From RPQJ01 sp963793005 (GTDB lineage Bacteria; Pseudomonadota; Gammaproteobacteria; Steroidobacterales; Steroidobacteraceae): 64,000 nt of DNA. Below are positions 55,932-64,000 of this stretch, one piece after another. The stretch lies in NCBI GenBank assembly GCA_963793005.1, contig CAWBYP010000002.1, forward strand, positions 2,108,001 through 2,172,000, given 5' to 3'. The position numbers were made by a program, and so were the translations under genes. Position 1 is the stretch's first letter. Each line of letters starts with the position of its first letter. The notes under the pieces are model-generated. The model was not told the origin of the DNA. It searched no databases and was given only the letters and a program-made list of their open reading frames with translations.

Positions 55932-57295
55932 GGTGTCGTCGCTCGCGGTGCGAGCCGGCGATAGATGAGCAGCGTTGCGAGCAGGCCGAGGCACAGCAGC
56001 GCGATCAGCCACGCGACCCTCACGAAGAAATAGTCCACCAGCGAGCGGCCATGTGCGGCGCTTGCGTCCAGCGCGGCGCCGAATTGCGGCGCCTGCGTTC
56101 CGACTGAGCCGATCACCTGGTCGAGCTGCGCGGCGGCCTTCGCGATCTCGGCAGCCGCCTGCGTGTACTCATTGACGTCGAACGGCTTGCCGTTGCCAGG
56201 CTCACCGGGCTTCTTCGTGAAGCGGGCCACCAGCGCGTCGATCGAGAGCGTGGCCTGGTCTATCGAGGCGGCTGCGGCGCTGCCGGCCTCGAGCGTGCCG
56301 CGCATGTCCACCAGCAACGGCCGCAGTGTCGCCGCCTGGGACGTCAGCGTGTCGTTCAGTTGCGCGATGAGCGCCTCGCGCTCGGCGGAAATCGTTCCGG
56401 GCAGCGCCTCCGCGACCGCGGCAAAACGCTCGGCCGAACTGGTCAGGCTTGCGGCTTGCCGCTGCAGCGTTCGCGATTCCGGGCCCGCCGCAAGGCGATT
56501 CATCGAGCGGTCGAGCTGCAGGTCGAACAGGATCGGCAGGCGTTGCGCGTAGTAAAGCGCGCGCTCGGCCAGCAGGCGCGACTGCTCGACCTGCCTCACC
56601 GCGGGGTCGAGGCCGGACATCGGGTCCAGGCCGACGAGCCCGATCAGGCTGCTGGGTATCGAGACCTTGCTCTTGCTGCTGGCCGTCGGGACCTCGGTGA
56701 GGAACTCCTGGAAGCGCACGAACGGTGCGATCTGGCTGTCCGGGTGCCTTTCGCGCCACTCCGTCAGCACCCGGCGAAGGTCCTCGATCTGCGCTGGCGT
56801 GAGGATCTCCGCAGCGAGTTGCCAGGCGGCGGTCTCCAGTTCGGTATGCACGGCCAGCATGGTCGCCGCCTGGTCCGGGAACCTGGCGGGACCATTGGTT
56901 TCGACCATCATCCGGCTCAGCGTGGCCAGCGTCACGAGGTCCAGTGTACCCAGCACCGCATTCTCGGCGGAGGCGTCCGAGTAGGCGGTATTGGCCTCGG
57001 CCAGTATCCATCCGGACAGCGCATAGCGCTGCATCGGGTCACTGCCGGCGTCTTCCAGGTGCGCAATGGTTTCCACCAGCGTGCCGACGTACATGTCGGC
57101 ATAGCGCATGTTCCGGGCTTGCAGTTGCAGCAACTCGCTCGCCCTGGCTTCCTCCTTGCGGCTCTCGGGGAACATGCCACGGATGGCGCCGCAGCCGGCG
57201 AGGACCAGCGTGCAGGCCATTATCGCGACAGCGGCGAGACCCGGCAGAATTCGGTGTCGCGGTATCTGGTGCAGTCTGGTGGATCGCGTGGACAT
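55928..57295 (-). CDS. Lipoprotein/membrane protein upstream of hutU
   Basis: A 455-residue protein with lipobox LVLAGC, a long helical region with coiled-coil character (e.g. RTLQRQAASLTSSAERFAAV, QLNDTLTSQAATLRPLLVDM) and a C-terminal membrane helix (VAWLIALLCLGLLATLLIYR). I do not recognise a family. Its stop overlaps the hutU start, so it is cotranscribed with the hut genes; the link to histidine use may be accidental. Confidence 0.75.
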   Translation of the reverse strand: MSTRSTRLHQIPRHRILPGLAAVAIMACTLVLAGCGAIRGMFPESRKEEARASELLQLQARNMRYADMYVGTLVETIAHLEDAGSDPMQRYALSGWILAEANTAYSDASAENAVLGTLDLVTLATLSRMMVETNGPARFPDQAATMLAVHTELETAAWQLAAEILTPAQIEDLRRVLTEWRERHPDSQIAPFVRFQEFLTEVPTASSKSKVSIPSSLIGLVGLDPMSGLDPAVRQVEQSRLLAERALYYAQRLPILFDLQLDRSMNRLAAGPESRTLQRQAASLTSSAERFAAVAEALPGTISAEREALIAQLNDTLTSQAATLRPLLVDMRGTLEAGSAAAASIDQATLSIDALVARFTKKPGEPGNGKPFDVNEYTQAAAEIAKAAAQLDQVIGSVGTQAPQFGAALDASAAHGRSLVDYFFVRVAWLIALLCLGLLATLLIYRRLAPRATTP

Positions 57296-57492
57296 CCGTG
57301 AAGTATGGTTAGGCGCCGCGCCGAAGCAAGAGGAAGGCAGCCCCAGGGGTCGCCATGGAGTGTCCCGGGCACGCAATGGGCTTAGAATTCGCGGTCGTCA
57401 TTCGTGTGCCTGGAGCGGGTGCCTGGAGCGTGGGCACTCGATGAGTCCCGCGGCGGGCCACGGTCGGGTCCGCGCCCGGTTTGCACTGCTGA

Positions 57493-57717
57493 ATGGGAGG
57501 CTACGTGATCCGCTGGATCGTCATCTTGTCGCTTTTGCAGGTCGTTCCGTTCTGGCGGATCTTCAAGCGCATGGGTTTCCCGCCCTGGCTTGCGATCATG
57601 GCCTCGCTGCCCCTGGTCAACCTGATCGTGCTCTATTTCATTGCCATGACTCCCTGGCCCAGCGAAACAGCCTCGAAACCGCCACTGTCCGGGCCAGGGC
57701 CCGACGCGCAGTTCTGA
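57493..57717 (+). CDS. Small two-helix membrane protein
   Basis: A 74-residue protein with helices RWIVILSLLQVVPFW and LAIMASLPLVNLIVLYFIAM and a Pro-rich cytoplasmic tail. The motif FPPWLAIMASLPLVNLI between the helices is seen in a family of small inner-membrane proteins without known function. ATG 57493 has GGGAGG nearby as a ribosome site. Confidence 0.65.
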   Translation: MGGYVIRWIVILSLLQVVPFWRIFKRMGFPPWLAIMASLPLVNLIVLYFIAMTPWPSETASKPPLSGPGPDAQF

Positions 57718-57761
57718 CGGCCGTTGTCGCGGCTGCCGGCCTCCGGTACCGTGACGGACCC

Positions 57762-57778
57762 CGGATCCGGAGGATCCG
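57762..57778 (+). terminator. Short hairpin in the gap before 57801
   Basis: A 7-bp stem (CGGATCC and GGATCCG) with a 3-base loop and no T-run. It may be a weak structural element or attenuator; termination is not supported. Confidence 0.25.
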
Positions 57779-57800
57779 ACCGTAACCGAGGATTGAACCC

Positions 57801-58202
57801 ATGGCCGGCCAGACCAACGCACCCGACCCGAAGATGGACTCGCAGGACCTGTACCGCGAGGACCTTTACACCGACCGGCGGGTCGGCACGATTCGCGTGG
57901 TGACGCCGGTGAAACCGGACGGCACCCCCGATCCGTCGCGGGCAACGTCCTACGTGGGCCAGGCGCAGATCATGACGCCGGCGGGCGCCCTGCCGCTCAG
58001 CTTCGAGATCGAGGCGAAGACGCTTGCGGAAGCCTGCGAGGGATTCGCTGCCGGTGCCAAGGTCGCCTTCGAGGAGACGATGCAGGAACTGCAGGAAATG
58101 CGCAGGCAGCAGGCCTCGTCCATAGTGATCCCGGACGCGGGCGCGGCATCCGCGATTGCCGGGCAGGGTGGGCCGCCGCGCGGGAAGATCCAGTTCCCTT
58201 GA
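57801..58202 (+). CDS. Conserved hypothetical cytoplasmic protein
   Basis: A 133-residue protein with no signal or membrane helix. Segments RVGTIRVVTPVKPDGTPDPS and QIMTPAGALPLSFEIEAKTL suggest a beta-rich N-terminal half; the C-terminal half is helical (ACEGFAAGAKVAFEETMQEL). It is coupled to the pyrophosphohydrolase gene by a TTGA overlap, so a role in nucleotide hygiene is possible but unproven. Confidence 0.7.
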   Translation: MAGQTNAPDPKMDSQDLYREDLYTDRRVGTIRVVTPVKPDGTPDPSRATSYVGQAQIMTPAGALPLSFEIEAKTLAEACEGFAAGAKVAFEETMQELQEMRRQQASSIVIPDAGAASAIAGQGGPPRGKIQFP

Positions 58203-58549
58203 CCGACCCGCTGATCGAACTGCGTGACGCGCTGCGCAGGTTCGCCGCGGAGCGCGACTGGGACCAGTTCCATTCGCCGCGCAACCTCGCTGCAGCGCTG
58301 TCGGTCGAAGCGGCGGAGCTGCTCGAGCCCTTTCAGTGGTTGACCGATGAGCAGAGCCGCGACCTGCCGCCCGAGGCGCGAGCTGCGGTCGAACAGGAAA
58401 TCGCGGACGTGCTGCTCTACCTGGTACGCCTCGCCGACAAGCTTGACGTCGACCTCGCCTCGGCCGCGCGGGCGAAGATCGCGCGCAACGCCGTCAAGTA
58501 CCCCGTCGAGAAGGCGCGCGGGTCGAGCAGGAAATACGACGAGATCTGA
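58199..58549 (+). CDS. MazG-like nucleotide pyrophosphohydrolase
   Basis: A 116-residue protein of the RS21-C6/dCTPase type within the all-alpha NTP pyrophosphatase fold. The metal motif is split between SVEAAELLEPFQW and EIADVLLYLVRLAD, giving the ExxE and ExxD ligands. Such enzymes hydrolyse dCTP or damaged nucleotides. The start is TTG 58199, overlapping the previous stop. Confidence 0.88.
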   Translation: MTDPLIELRDALRRFAAERDWDQFHSPRNLAAALSVEAAELLEPFQWLTDEQSRDLPPEARAAVEQEIADVLLYLVRLADKLDVDLASAARAKIARNAVKYPVEKARGSSRKYDEI

Positions 58550-58645
58550 GGTTCCGGGGCCCGCCCTGGCCGGCTCTTGACTGTCTCGCGGGTAAGCAAC
58601 GATTCTCACGGCTCACGCCCGATCGATTACCAGAAGGATAATCCA

Positions 58646-59494
58646 ATGTCCGGCCGTTTCTCCCGCAGCCTCGAGCTCGCCAGAGCCTCCCTTGCCGTCG
58701 TGCGCGCGGACAAGGAACTGATGCTGCTGCCCGTCATGTCGGTGTGCGCGCTGCTGCTGCTGCTGGGCAGCCTGCTGGTACCGGTGGCGATGCTCGGCGG
58801 ATTCAGCAGCGGCGCCGCGCAGGGTAACAGCCCGGCCTCGCTTGCCGCCGCGCTCGTGTTCTACGTCGCGACCTGGTTCGTGGCTCTCTTCTTCAACGCG
58901 GCGCTGGTAGGCGCGGCCATGATCCGCATGGACGGCGGCAACCCTACACTGGGCGACGGACTCAGGATTGCCTGGGCGCGCAAGGGCCGCATCCTCGGCT
59001 ATGCACTCATCGCCGCGACGGTGGGCCTGCTGCTGCGCACGATCGAGGAGCGCGTGGGCTGGCTCGGCGCGCTGGTGGTCAAGCTCGTGGGCGCCGCCTG
59101 GACCGTCGCGACGTTCCTCGTCGTCCCGGTGCTGGTGACCCGTGACGTCGGGCCGCTGGCGGCAGTCAAGGAAAGCGCTGTGCTGCTGCGCGGGACCTGG
59201 GGCGAGAACCTGATCGGCAATTTCGGACTGGGTCTCGTTTTCGCCGCGGTGTACGTGGCATGGCTCGCCGTGTGCGCCGTGGCGCTGTACCTCGCGGTGC
59301 AGACCGGGGCGATCATGCTGATGGGTGCGGTGGTGCTGGTCGGCGTCGTGGTGCTGCTGGTGCTGTCCGCGCTGCAGGCGACGATGCAGGGTGTATATGC
59401 GGCCGCGCTCTACCGATATGCGACGCATCCGGGCACCGAGGTGCCGGGCTTCGCCCCGGGCCTGATGCAGCAGGCCTTCCGCGGGAACTCCTGA
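58646..59494 (+). CDS. DUF6159-type integral membrane protein
   Basis: A 282-residue protein with six or so helices. The N-terminus SLELARASLAVVRADKELML and the motifs FFNAALVGAAMIRMDGGNPT and WTVATFLVVPVLVTRDVGPL match a bacterial membrane family I associate with DUF6159. ATG 58646 follows AAGGA. Function unknown. Confidence 0.8.
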   Translation: MSGRFSRSLELARASLAVVRADKELMLLPVMSVCALLLLLGSLLVPVAMLGGFSSGAAQGNSPASLAAALVFYVATWFVALFFNAALVGAAMIRMDGGNPTLGDGLRIAWARKGRILGYALIAATVGLLLRTIEERVGWLGALVVKLVGAAWTVATFLVVPVLVTRDVGPLAAVKESAVLLRGTWGENLIGNFGLGLVFAAVYVAWLAVCAVALYLAVQTGAIMLMGAVVLVGVVVLLVLSALQATMQGVYAAALYRYATHPGTEVPGFAPGLMQQAFRGNS

Positions 59495-59633
59495 GTCCGC
59501 TCGAACAAAGCGCATGTTGCGGGCACTACGGATGCCCATCCACATGCCTGCCGAGGCAGCCTTGTATGGGGTACGCGCGAGTTTCCTGCCACCTGGCCGT
59601 CTAGTCGCGTAGTCCTCGCCATAGGGGCAGCGC

Positions 59634-60401
59634 ATGAGACCCGAAGAACCGGTGTCGCGGATCATGACCGAGACCGTGGTCGTGATCGAATCGGACCGTC
59701 CGGTCAGCGAAGCGCTCGACTGCTTTTCCCAGTACTCGATTCATCACCTGCCGGTGGTTCGCGAGGGAAAGCTCGTCGGCATGCTGAGCTCGGCCGACCT
59801 GATGAAACTCGACCACTTCATGCCGAAGGCGGCTGCGGACCGTGCGAAATTCCTCGACGAGCGCATGAGCATCGAACAGTTGATGCACACGCCGGTGCTC
59901 AGCTTGACGCCGCAGGCGAGCATCGCCGAGGCCGCCGAGCTGATGAGAGATGCCGGCGTGCACGCCGTTCCCGTGGTGAACGACGCCGATCTCGTCGTCG
60001 GCATCGTGACCACCAACGACGTGGTGCAGCGCCTGCTGCACGGCCCACCGCGCGTGGGCATTGCCGCGCTGGCTGGCGGCATGAAACACACACCGCCCGC
60101 CGGCGACTCGGAGCAGGTGCATTATCGCCAGCGGCCCAGCGCCGAAGAGCTCGCGACCGCGATGGCCACGGCAGAGCTGCTGCACGTCGAGGCACGCGAT
60201 CCCCGGTTTCTCGGTAAAGTCATGCTTTACCTGGAGCAGCGCATCGGTTTCCTGGAGAAGGTGTTCGAACTGTCCGATCGTTTCCTGAGGTCGGGCCAGG
60301 ACGTACACGTGCACTCGCAGTTGCTGAAGGCGATCCTGGCGGCGAAACGTGCCGAGGAACACGCCACGGGGCAGGCGCGCGTTCCGTTCCCGCTGGAGTA
60401 G
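59634..60401 (+). CDS. CBS domain protein with helical tail
   Basis: A 255-residue protein with two CBS motifs (DCFSQYSIHHLPVVREGKLV with MLSSADLMKL; AELMRDAGVHAVPVVNDADL with GIVTTNDVVQRL) and a ~90-residue helical C-terminus (YLEQRIGFLEKVFELSDRFL). It probably senses adenylates and may partner another protein through the tail. It converges with fadH. Confidence 0.87.
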   Translation: MRPEEPVSRIMTETVVVIESDRPVSEALDCFSQYSIHHLPVVREGKLVGMLSSADLMKLDHFMPKAAADRAKFLDERMSIEQLMHTPVLSLTPQASIAEAAELMRDAGVHAVPVVNDADLVVGIVTTNDVVQRLLHGPPRVGIAALAGGMKHTPPAGDSEQVHYRQRPSAEELATAMATAELLHVEARDPRFLGKVMLYLEQRIGFLEKVFELSDRFLRSGQDVHVHSQLLKAILAAKRAEEHATGQARVPFPLE

Positions 60402-60446
60402 GAGGCGCCTGGAGGCGGGGCCTGTTCGAGAAGGGCCCGGCCGCTG

Positions 60447-62489
60447 CTAGAGACGCGCCGCCAGCCGCGAGGCCTGGTCGATCGCGCGTTTTGCGTCGAG
60501 TTCGGTGGCGATGTCGGCGCCTCCGACCAGGTGAACGTTCGCACCGGCGGCGCGCAGCGGCGCCTCGAGGTCGCGCAGCGGTTCCTGGCCGGAACACAAC
60601 ACCACCGTGTCCACCTCGAGCAGCATCGGCTTTTCGTGCGCCTCGCCGAAACTCAGGTGCAGGCCGCGCTCGTCGACACTCTCGTAGTTGACGCCGCCGA
60701 TCATCGTGACCCGCTTCGCGCGCAGCGCCGCGCGGTGGATCCAGCCGGTGGTCTTGCCAAGGCCCTTGCCGAGTGGCGCGGCCTTGCGCTGCAGCAGCGT
60801 AACCTCGCGCGCCGGCGGCTCGATGCGCGGCGTGACCAGGCCGCCGCGCGTGACGGCGGGATCACCGACGCCCCATTCGGCCATCCACGCAGGCAGGTCG
60901 AGCGCCGTCGAATGACCGCCTGCGACCAGGAACTCGGCGACGTCGAAGCCGATGCCGCCGGCGCCGACGATGGCGACTCGCTGGCCTACCGGGCTTCCAT
61001 GCAGCACGTCCAGGTACGACACGACCCTGCCCGTGCGCGCCTGTTCTGCAGCACCGTCGATATGCGGGTCGCGCGGCGTGACCCCGGTCGCGATCACGAT
61101 CTCGTCGTATCCGCCGTCGATCAGTTGCGAGGCGTCCGCACGCGTTCCGAGCCTGAGCGAGACACCGGTGATTTCCAGGCGCTTCGCGAAGTAGCGCAGC
61201 GTCTCGTTGAATTCTTCCTTGCCCGGGATGCGCTTGGCGAGATTGAACTGGCCGCCGATCTCGCGTGCCGCCTCGAACAGGTCCACGCGGTGACCGCGGC
61301 CGGCGAGCACCGTCGCGCAGGCGAGGCCTGCGGGACCGGCGCCCACCACGGCGATGCGCCTTGCAGCAACCGCCGGCGTGTAGATGAGTTCGGTCTCGTG
61401 GCCAGCCCGCGGATTCACCAGACATGAGGCGATGCGCCGCTGGAAGACGTGGTCGAGGCAGGCCTGGTTGCACGCAATGCAGGTGTTGATCTCGTCGGCG
61501 CGCCCTTCGGCCGCCTTGACGACGAATTCCGGGTCCGCGAGCAGGGGCCGCGCCATCGAGACCATGTCAGCGCTGCCGTCGGCAAGCACCTGCTCGGCCA
61601 CCTCGGGCGTGTTGATCCGATTGGTGGTGCACAGGGGGACGCTTACCTCTCCCTTCAGCTTCTTCGTCACCCAGGCGAATGCGGCGCGTGGCACCGAGGT
61701 CGCGATCGTCGGAACGCGTGCCTCGTGCCATCCGATGCCCGTATTGATGATGGTCGCGCCGGCTCGCTCGACCGCCTTTGCGAGCATCACGACCTCGTCC
61801 CAGCTGCTGCCGTCCGGCACCAGGTCCAGCATCGAGAGCCGGTAGACGATGATGAAGTCCCGCCCGACGGCTTCGCGCGTGCGCTCGACGATCTCGACCG
61901 GCAGCCGCATGCGGTTCGCGTAGCTGCCACCCCAGTCGTCGGTGCGCTTGTTGGTGTGGGCGGCGAGGAACTGGTTTATGAAGTAGCCCTCGGAGCCCAT
62001 CACCTCGACGCCGTCGTAGCCGGCTTCGCGCGCCAGCGCGGCGCAGCGGACGAATGCGCGGATCTGCCGCTCGATGCCGCGTGCCGTGAGCGCCCTGGGC
62101 GTGAACGGTGTGATCGGCGACTTGATTCGCGAGGCCGAGACCGCAAGCGGGTGGTACCCGTAGCGCCCGGTGTGGAGGATCTGCAGCGCGATGTGTCCGC
62201 CCTCGGCGTGTACTGCATCGGTGATCGGCCGGTGCCTGGCGGCCGCTGCGTGCGTCGTGAGCCGTCCGCCGAACGGTGATGTCCAGCCCTCGATGTTGGG
62301 AGCGAAACCCCCGGTCACGATCAGGCCGACACCGCCGCGGGCTCGCTCGGCGAAGTAGGCCGACAAGCGGTGGAAGTGCCTTGCGTGGTCTTCGAGACCC
62401 GTGTGCATCGAGCCCATCAGCACGCGATTGCGGAGCCTCGTGAATCCGAGGTCGAGCGGAGCGAGGAGGCGGGGGTAGTTCTCGGTCAA
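60447..62489 (-). CDS. fadH: 2,4-dienoyl-CoA reductase
   Basis: A 680-residue NADPH-dependent enzyme that removes double bonds during oxidation of unsaturated fatty acids. The N-terminal FMN TIM barrel belongs to the old yellow enzyme family (start LLAPLDLGFTRLRNRVLMGS). The 4Fe-4S cluster cysteines are CIACNQACLDHVF and ASCLVNP, and the C-terminal FAD/NADPH domain starts VVGAGPAGLACATVLAGRG. Full family length. Confidence 0.95.
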   Translation of the reverse strand: MTENYPRLLAPLDLGFTRLRNRVLMGSMHTGLEDHARHFHRLSAYFAERARGGVGLIVTGGFAPNIEGWTSPFGGRLTTHAAAARHRPITDAVHAEGGHIALQILHTGRYGYHPLAVSASRIKSPITPFTPRALTARGIERQIRAFVRCAALAREAGYDGVEVMGSEGYFINQFLAAHTNKRTDDWGGSYANRMRLPVEIVERTREAVGRDFIIVYRLSMLDLVPDGSSWDEVVMLAKAVERAGATIINTGIGWHEARVPTIATSVPRAAFAWVTKKLKGEVSVPLCTTNRINTPEVAEQVLADGSADMVSMARPLLADPEFVVKAAEGRADEINTCIACNQACLDHVFQRRIASCLVNPRAGHETELIYTPAVAARRIAVVGAGPAGLACATVLAGRGHRVDLFEAAREIGGQFNLAKRIPGKEEFNETLRYFAKRLEITGVSLRLGTRADASQLIDGGYDEIVIATGVTPRDPHIDGAAEQARTGRVVSYLDVLHGSPVGQRVAIVGAGGIGFDVAEFLVAGGHSTALDLPAWMAEWGVGDPAVTRGGLVTPRIEPPAREVTLLQRKAAPLGKGLGKTTGWIHRAALRAKRVTMIGGVNYESVDERGLHLSFGEAHEKPMLLEVDTVVLCSGQEPLRDLEAPLRAAGANVHLVGGADIATELDAKRAIDQASRLAARL

Positions 62490-62525
62490 GCTGAATCCGT
62501 CCGGGTCAGGCTGGGCGAAGCCGGG

Positions 62526-63533
62526 TCAGAGCAGGACCCTGCCCAGCCAGTAGCCCGCCGCCGCCATTGCGGCGGCGGCAGGAATCGTGATCAGCCAGGC
62601 GATCACGATGTTGCCGGCCAGGCCCCAGCGCACCGCTTTTGTCCGATGCGCGGAACCCACGCCGACGATGGCGCCGGCAATGGTGTGCGTGGTCGAGACC
62701 GGGATGCCGAGGCCCGAGGCCATGAACAGCGTGATCGCGCCACCGGTCTCGGCAGCGAAGCCGCCGACCGGGCGCAGCTTGGTGATCTTCTGGCCCATGG
62801 TCTTGACGATGCGCCAGCCGCCGAACATCGTCCCGAGCGCTATCGCAACGTAGCAGCCGACGATCACCCAGTAGGGCGGCATCGACGCGTCCTGCGCCGT
62901 TACGCCCGCGGCGATCAGCAGCAGCCAGATGATGCCCATGGTCTTCTGCGCGTCGTTGCTTCCGTGCCCGATGCTGTAGAGCGCCGAGGACGCCAGCTGG
63001 AGGCGCCGGAACCACCGGTCGGCTCGCCGCGGAGCTGCCCGGAGGCAGATCCACGAGACTAGGATCATCAGCAGGGCGCCAAGCGCCATGCCGAGCAGCG
63101 GTGCCACGAAGATGAATGCGCTGGTCTTGATGATGCCCGGCGCGAGCAATGGCCCGGTGCCTGCCTTCGCAATCATCGCGCCGATCATGCCGCCGATGAG
63201 CGCGTGCGAGGAACTGGACGGGATGCCGTAGTACCACGTGATCACGTTCCAGGAGATTGCGCCCATCAGCGCGCCGAAAATCACGTAGTGGTCCACGACC
63301 GACGGATCGACGATGCCCTTGCCAACCGTTGCCGCCACCTTCAGGTGGAAGATGAAGATCGCCACGAAATTGAAGAACGCTGCCCACATCACGGCCTGGT
63401 ACGGTCGCAGCACGCCGGTCGAGACCACCGTGGCGATGGAGTTCGCCGCGTCGTGGAAGCCGTTCATGAAGTCGAACGCGAATGCCAGCGCGACCAGCAC
63501 CACCAGCGTCATGAGCGGTATCTGCAGCTCCAT
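62526..63533 (-). CDS. pit: PiT-family inorganic phosphate transporter
   Basis: A 335-residue phosphate/proton or sodium symporter with the two PiT signature repeats (GFHDAANSIATVVSTGVL and SIGHGSNDAQKTMGIIW). ATG 63533 lies two bases after the stop of the DUF47 gene, the usual arrangement for a low-affinity phosphate uptake operon. Confidence 0.93.
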   Translation of the reverse strand: MELQIPLMTLVVLVALAFAFDFMNGFHDAANSIATVVSTGVLRPYQAVMWAAFFNFVAIFIFHLKVAATVGKGIVDPSVVDHYVIFGALMGAISWNVITWYYGIPSSSSHALIGGMIGAMIAKAGTGPLLAPGIIKTSAFIFVAPLLGMALGALLMILVSWICLRAAPRRADRWFRRLQLASSALYSIGHGSNDAQKTMGIIWLLLIAAGVTAQDASMPPYWVIVGCYVAIALGTMFGGWRIVKTMGQKITKLRPVGGFAAETGGAITLFMASGLGIPVSTTHTIAGAIVGVGSAHRTKAVRWGLAGNIVIAWLITIPAAAAMAAAGYWLGRVLL

Positions 63534-63535
63534 GC

Positions 63536-64000
63536 TCAGGCGTTCTCGACCACGACGGCCTCGATGATGTTCGCCACGTCCTGGCACTTGTCGATGGCGT
63601 TTTCCAGGTATTCGTAGACGTTCTTGTGCTTGATGAGCTGCCGCACGTCCTGCTCCTCCCGGAAGAGTGTCGAGATGCCATGCCGCATCACCGCGTCGGC
63701 TTCGCTTTCGAGGCCGTCGATTTCCTGGGACAGCGACAGCGCCCGCGGCGCGTTGTCCATCGAGTCGAGCAGCGCGACCGCTGCCCTCACCTTCTCGCAG
63801 CAGGACCCCAGCAGGCGCGCCATGTGCGGCGCTTCCGGTGGCAGGACCTGGATGTCGAACAAGTGCATGGACTCCGCGGCGTCCTGGATCAGGTCCAGGA
63901 TGTCGTCCATCCCCGAGATCAGCCGGTGGATCTCGTTGCGGTCGAACGGCGTGATGAACGTCGAGTGCAGCAGCGAGATTGTCTCGAAGGTCACCTTGTC
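63536..64000 (-). CDS. DUF47 (PhoU-like) PiT accessory protein, partial
   Basis: The visible C-terminal part (DKVTFETISLLHSTFITPFD, HRLISGMDDILDLIQDAAES) matches DUF47 family PhoU-like helical bundles that regulate PiT transporters. The frame is still open at base 64000, so the N-terminus lies outside; a GTG at 63994 is internal. Expected full length about 210-220 residues. Confidence 0.92.
   Translation of the reverse strand, partial: DKVTFETISLLHSTFITPFDRNEIHRLISGMDDILDLIQDAAESMHLFDIQVLPPEAPHMARLLGSCCEKVRAAVALLDSMDNAPRALSLSQEIDGLESEADAVMRHGISTLFREEQDVRQLIKHKNVYEYLENAIDKCQDVANIIEAVVVENA

Noticed and set aside
57411..57436. Direct repeat of GTGCCTGGAGCG before the small membrane protein
   Set aside because: Only two short copies and no palindrome; not part of the GGTGCCTGGCACC family.
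60402..60446. Possible terminator between the CBS gene and fadH
   Set aside because: The GC-rich arms do not pair well and there is no T-run.

Overview
The window is GC-rich, densely coded chromosomal DNA from a Gammaproteobacterium. The evidence is a LexA-boxed PA0069-type radical SAM gene, hrpB, a two-domain fadH, hutU-hutI-hutG, a DUF47/PiT pair, and many short ATGA/GTGA/TTGA overlaps. Genus cannot be fixed from the sequence; Xanthomonadales, Steroidobacter or Woeseia-like lineages would fit. No phage, integrase, CRISPR array, rRNA or tRNA was seen.

Layout. 1-7.1 kb (minus strand): an apparent operon of a sigma-70-family factor, a zinc-finger membrane anti-sigma candidate, an exported TPR-CHAT (caspase-like) protein and a secreted protein broken by a diverged ~1.1 kb tandem duplication. 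7.1-16.3 kb: a PAS-regulator remnant, SemiSWEET, DUF2905, a glutamine amidotransferase, an alpha/beta hydrolase, a TPR membrane protein, a DUF885 peptidase, an MFS exporter, and an SOS-controlled radical SAM protein. 16.4-29.6 kb (plus strand): a tightly packed 11-gene cluster with four lipoproteins, a Ser/Thr kinase, an FHA-like/PEGA/formylglycine-enzyme-like fusion, a small Pro/Ala protein, an ExbB/TolQ/MotA-type channel, an actin-like ATPase-fold protein ending in FHA, and two von Willebrand A proteins sharing an Asp-containing membrane anchor. This is the best candidate for an undescribed system: a proton-channel machine linked to phospho-signalling. 29.6-46.9 kb: housekeeping genes (nadE, DUF502, dacB, NlpC/P60, a MacAB-like exporter with two permeases, hrpB and small membrane or DNA-binding proteins). 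46.9-64 kb: a hydrolase, a secretin-N/thioredoxin pair, a CDF transporter, a lipoprotein-hutU-hutI-hutG operon, a MazG-like pyrophosphohydrolase, CBS protein, fadH, and pit with its DUF47 partner running off the right edge.

Two cross-cutting features matter. First, single-base frameshifts interrupt otherwise intact genes at about 5131, 15256, 17720, 25688 and 32389, including nadE, plus several in the left-end gene. All lie in the first 33 kb, so consensus error must be excluded before calling pseudogenes. Second, a palindromic repeat family built on the 13-mer GGTGCCTGGCACC occurs as a perfect 64-bp palindrome between dacB and the NlpC gene, and again inside hutI, where it is translated in frame.
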